64,000 nt of DNA from Streptoalloteichus tenebrarius. Its GTDB lineage: Bacteria; Actinomycetota; Actinomycetes; Mycobacteriales; Pseudonocardiaceae. Where the stretch lies: positions 54,045 to 118,044 of the forward strand of contig NZ_JAMTCP010000018.1 in assembly GCF_024171885.1 (NCBI RefSeq). Reading direction: 5' to 3'. The position numbers and the translations under genes were made by a program. Under the pieces are notes generated by a model. The model did not search any database, was not told where the DNA came from, and worked only from the letters and a program-made list of their open reading frames with translations. Below, one piece after another: positions 62,636-64,000 of this stretch (position 1 is the stretch's first letter; each line of letters starts with the position of its first letter).

Positions 62636-64000
62636 GGGTCTTCGGGCTTCGCCCTCGACCTCACGACCCCCACGACACGGGCCCTGGTCGACACCGCAGG
62701 CAGGGACACCGCCTTCTGCCTCTGTTACACGCAGGGGTGTCTTCGGGCTTCGCCCTCGACCCTTACCCGGCTGGTCACCTGCTGGTGCTGGTTGCGGTCC
62801 CCGGCTTGGCGTCTTGTCCTTGCTCACGAGCCTGGTCTTCGGGCTTCGTCCTCGACCCCACGACCCTGATGACGGCCGGGCCCTGGTTAATACCGCAGGC
62901 CGGGAGAACGCCTTCTGCCTCTGTTGCACGCAGGGGTGTCTTCGGGCTTCGCCCTCGACCCCTACCCCGGCTGGTCACCTGCTGGTGCTGGTTGCGGTCC
63001 CCGGCTTGCCGCCTTGTCCCTGCTCACGAGTCGGGTCTTTGGGCTTCGTCCCTCGACCGCGCGTCACGCCGGCTCACCTGCGGTGCTCTCCATCGGGATC
63101 TCGGGTTTTGCCCTCGACCCCACGACCTCCACGACACGGGCCTTGGTCGACACCGCAGGCAGGGAGACGGCCTTCGGTCTCTTGGCCGGAGATCTTCGGG
63201 GGTGCCTTGAGCTGGGCCGCGCGGGCCGCTGACCTGGTGGGCGTTGGTTGCCGCGACAGGCGTGGCACTTCGCCTCTGCCTGTTCATTGGGAGGTCTTCG
63301 GGCTTCGTCCTCGACCTCGCCTCCCAGCCCGGCTGCTCACCTGCTGGGCTCTTCATCGGGGGCCTTTCGGTTTCGTCCCTCAACCCTGGGCCGCCTCAGC
63401 CGCTCGCCTGGCGGGCGCTGGTTGCCGTACCTCGGCTTGGGCACGTTGCCCCTGCTCTTCAGTGGGGTCTTCGGGCTTCGCCCTCGACCTCACGACGCCC
63501 ACGACAGCCGGTCCTGGTCGACACCGCAGGCAGGGAGACGGCCTTCTGCCTCTTGGCCGGAGATCTTCGGGGGGGCCTTCGAGCTGGGCCGCGCGGGCCG
63601 CTGACCTGGTGGGCGTTGGTTGCCATGACCGGTCTGGTACCTCACCTTGGCTTCTTTGCCGTGGGTCTGGCTTTGCCCTTGCCCTGGGCTATGCCCGCCA
63701 CTTACCTGTTGTGCCCTGGTTGCCGCGACAGGGGTGGTACCTCGCTCCTGGCTGTAGATCGTGGGCGCCTTCGGGCTTCGCCCTTGACCCCCGGACCGCC
63801 TCAGCCGGCCTCCTCGCGGGCGCTGGTTGGGATGACAGATGGCACCTGGCCCTGGCTCTTCGCCACGGGTCTTTTGGCTCTGCCCTCGGCCTCCGTGCGA
63901 CGTCCGCCGCCTTCACGTGTCGGGCCTGGTTGCCGCGACAGGCATGAGGACCACCCCTTGCCTCGTCATCAGGGGCATCGGACTTCTTCCTCGACCCCAC
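62636..64000. repeat. Array of imperfect ~200-bp repeats with GGGCTTCGCCC palindromes
   Basis: Units start with CTTCGGGCTTCG(C/T)CCTCGACC near 62641, 62739, 62834, 62939, 63297, 63470 and 63771, with weaker copies near 63037, 63103 and 63666. Other shared blocks are CTGGTCGACACCGCAGGCAG, GGTCACCTGCTGGTGCTGG, GAGCTGGGCCGCGCGGGCCG and GGTGGGCGTTGGTTGCC. GGGCTTCGCCC is a stem-loop of four pairs around TTC. Long open frames cross the array on both strands but follow the repeats and lack the third-position GC bias of neighbouring genes. The array continues past the window edge. Confidence 0.7.

Noticed and set aside
62814..63947. 377-codon ORF in the terminal repeat array
   Set aside because: Low third-position GC compared with neighbours, the translated repeats have no domain, and open frames occur on both strands.

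Overview
This is a high-GC actinobacterial chromosome segment. The best fit is the order Pseudonocardiales (Saccharothrix/Actinosynnema/Lentzea-like), inferred from gene content and order. The run adnA-adnB, a TrkA-type K+ channel, nudC, uvrD2, whiB7, an ABC1 kinase, a DUF2342 zinc hydrolase, a YlbL-like PDZ/S16 protease and a UPF0182 protein has the order known around Rv3202c-Rv3193c in Mycobacterium tuberculosis. Here it is stretched by inserted accessory genes. No IS element, prophage or biosynthetic cluster was recognised.

Layout. 0-1.3 kb: end of a uroporphyrinogen-III synthase/winged-helix gene and a sirohydrochlorin chelatase (siroheme branch). 1.3-2 kb: gene-free DNA with a cluster of TCGTATACGA palindromes and copy 1 of a three-copy dispersed module. 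2-3.1 kb: an alkyltransferase-like protein without the catalytic Cys, and an alpha/beta hydrolase. 3.3-9.9 kb: the AdnAB double-strand-break helicase-nuclease. 10-26.6 kb: an insert holding MarR, a K+ channel, an OmpR-type two-component system with an 18-bp inverted repeat in its promoter, a DUF5666-like membrane protein, tandem YpfJ-like zinc peptidases, a DUF2207 protein, an M16 peptidase pair (one active, one lacking the zinc motif) and NudC. 27-34.5 kb: UvrD2, then whiB7 with a leader ORF and an attenuator hairpin, a Zn-ribbon protein, an ABC1 kinase, an orphan E1/ThiF-like protein, DUF5679 and an M48-like peptidase.

34.7-36.3 kb is an orphan type I-E-like CRISPR array of about 27 repeats. 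Five repeats at the right (leader) end match or nearly match consensus; those to the left are increasingly eroded. One spacer family recurs every fifth unit. No cas gene is present. 36.4-43.3 kb: DUF2342, YlbL, PPA1309 and UPF0182 genes, the initiator tRNA and a small zinc protein. 43.5-53.5 kb: an oligopeptide/dipeptide ABC operon (two permeases, a fused double ATPase, two paralogous lipoprotein binding proteins) with a divergent PadR regulator.

54-62.5 kb: prfB-ftsE-ftsX-smpB, an acyltransferase, a NarL-type two-component system and tmRNA (ssrA). Module copies 2 and 3 lie at 54.2 and 59.7 kb. From 62.6 kb to the end there is no convincing gene, only imperfect repeats of roughly 200 bp built around a GGGCTTCGCCC palindrome.

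Working together: AdnAB, UvrD2 and the ATL protein serve DNA repair. SmpB, tmRNA and RF2 serve translation termination and ribosome rescue. WhiB7 with its leader is the intrinsic antibiotic-response switch. FtsEX controls peptidoglycan hydrolysis at division. Positions, motifs and inverted repeats were read directly from the sequence; family names rest on recognised motifs and remembered family architecture, not on a database search.
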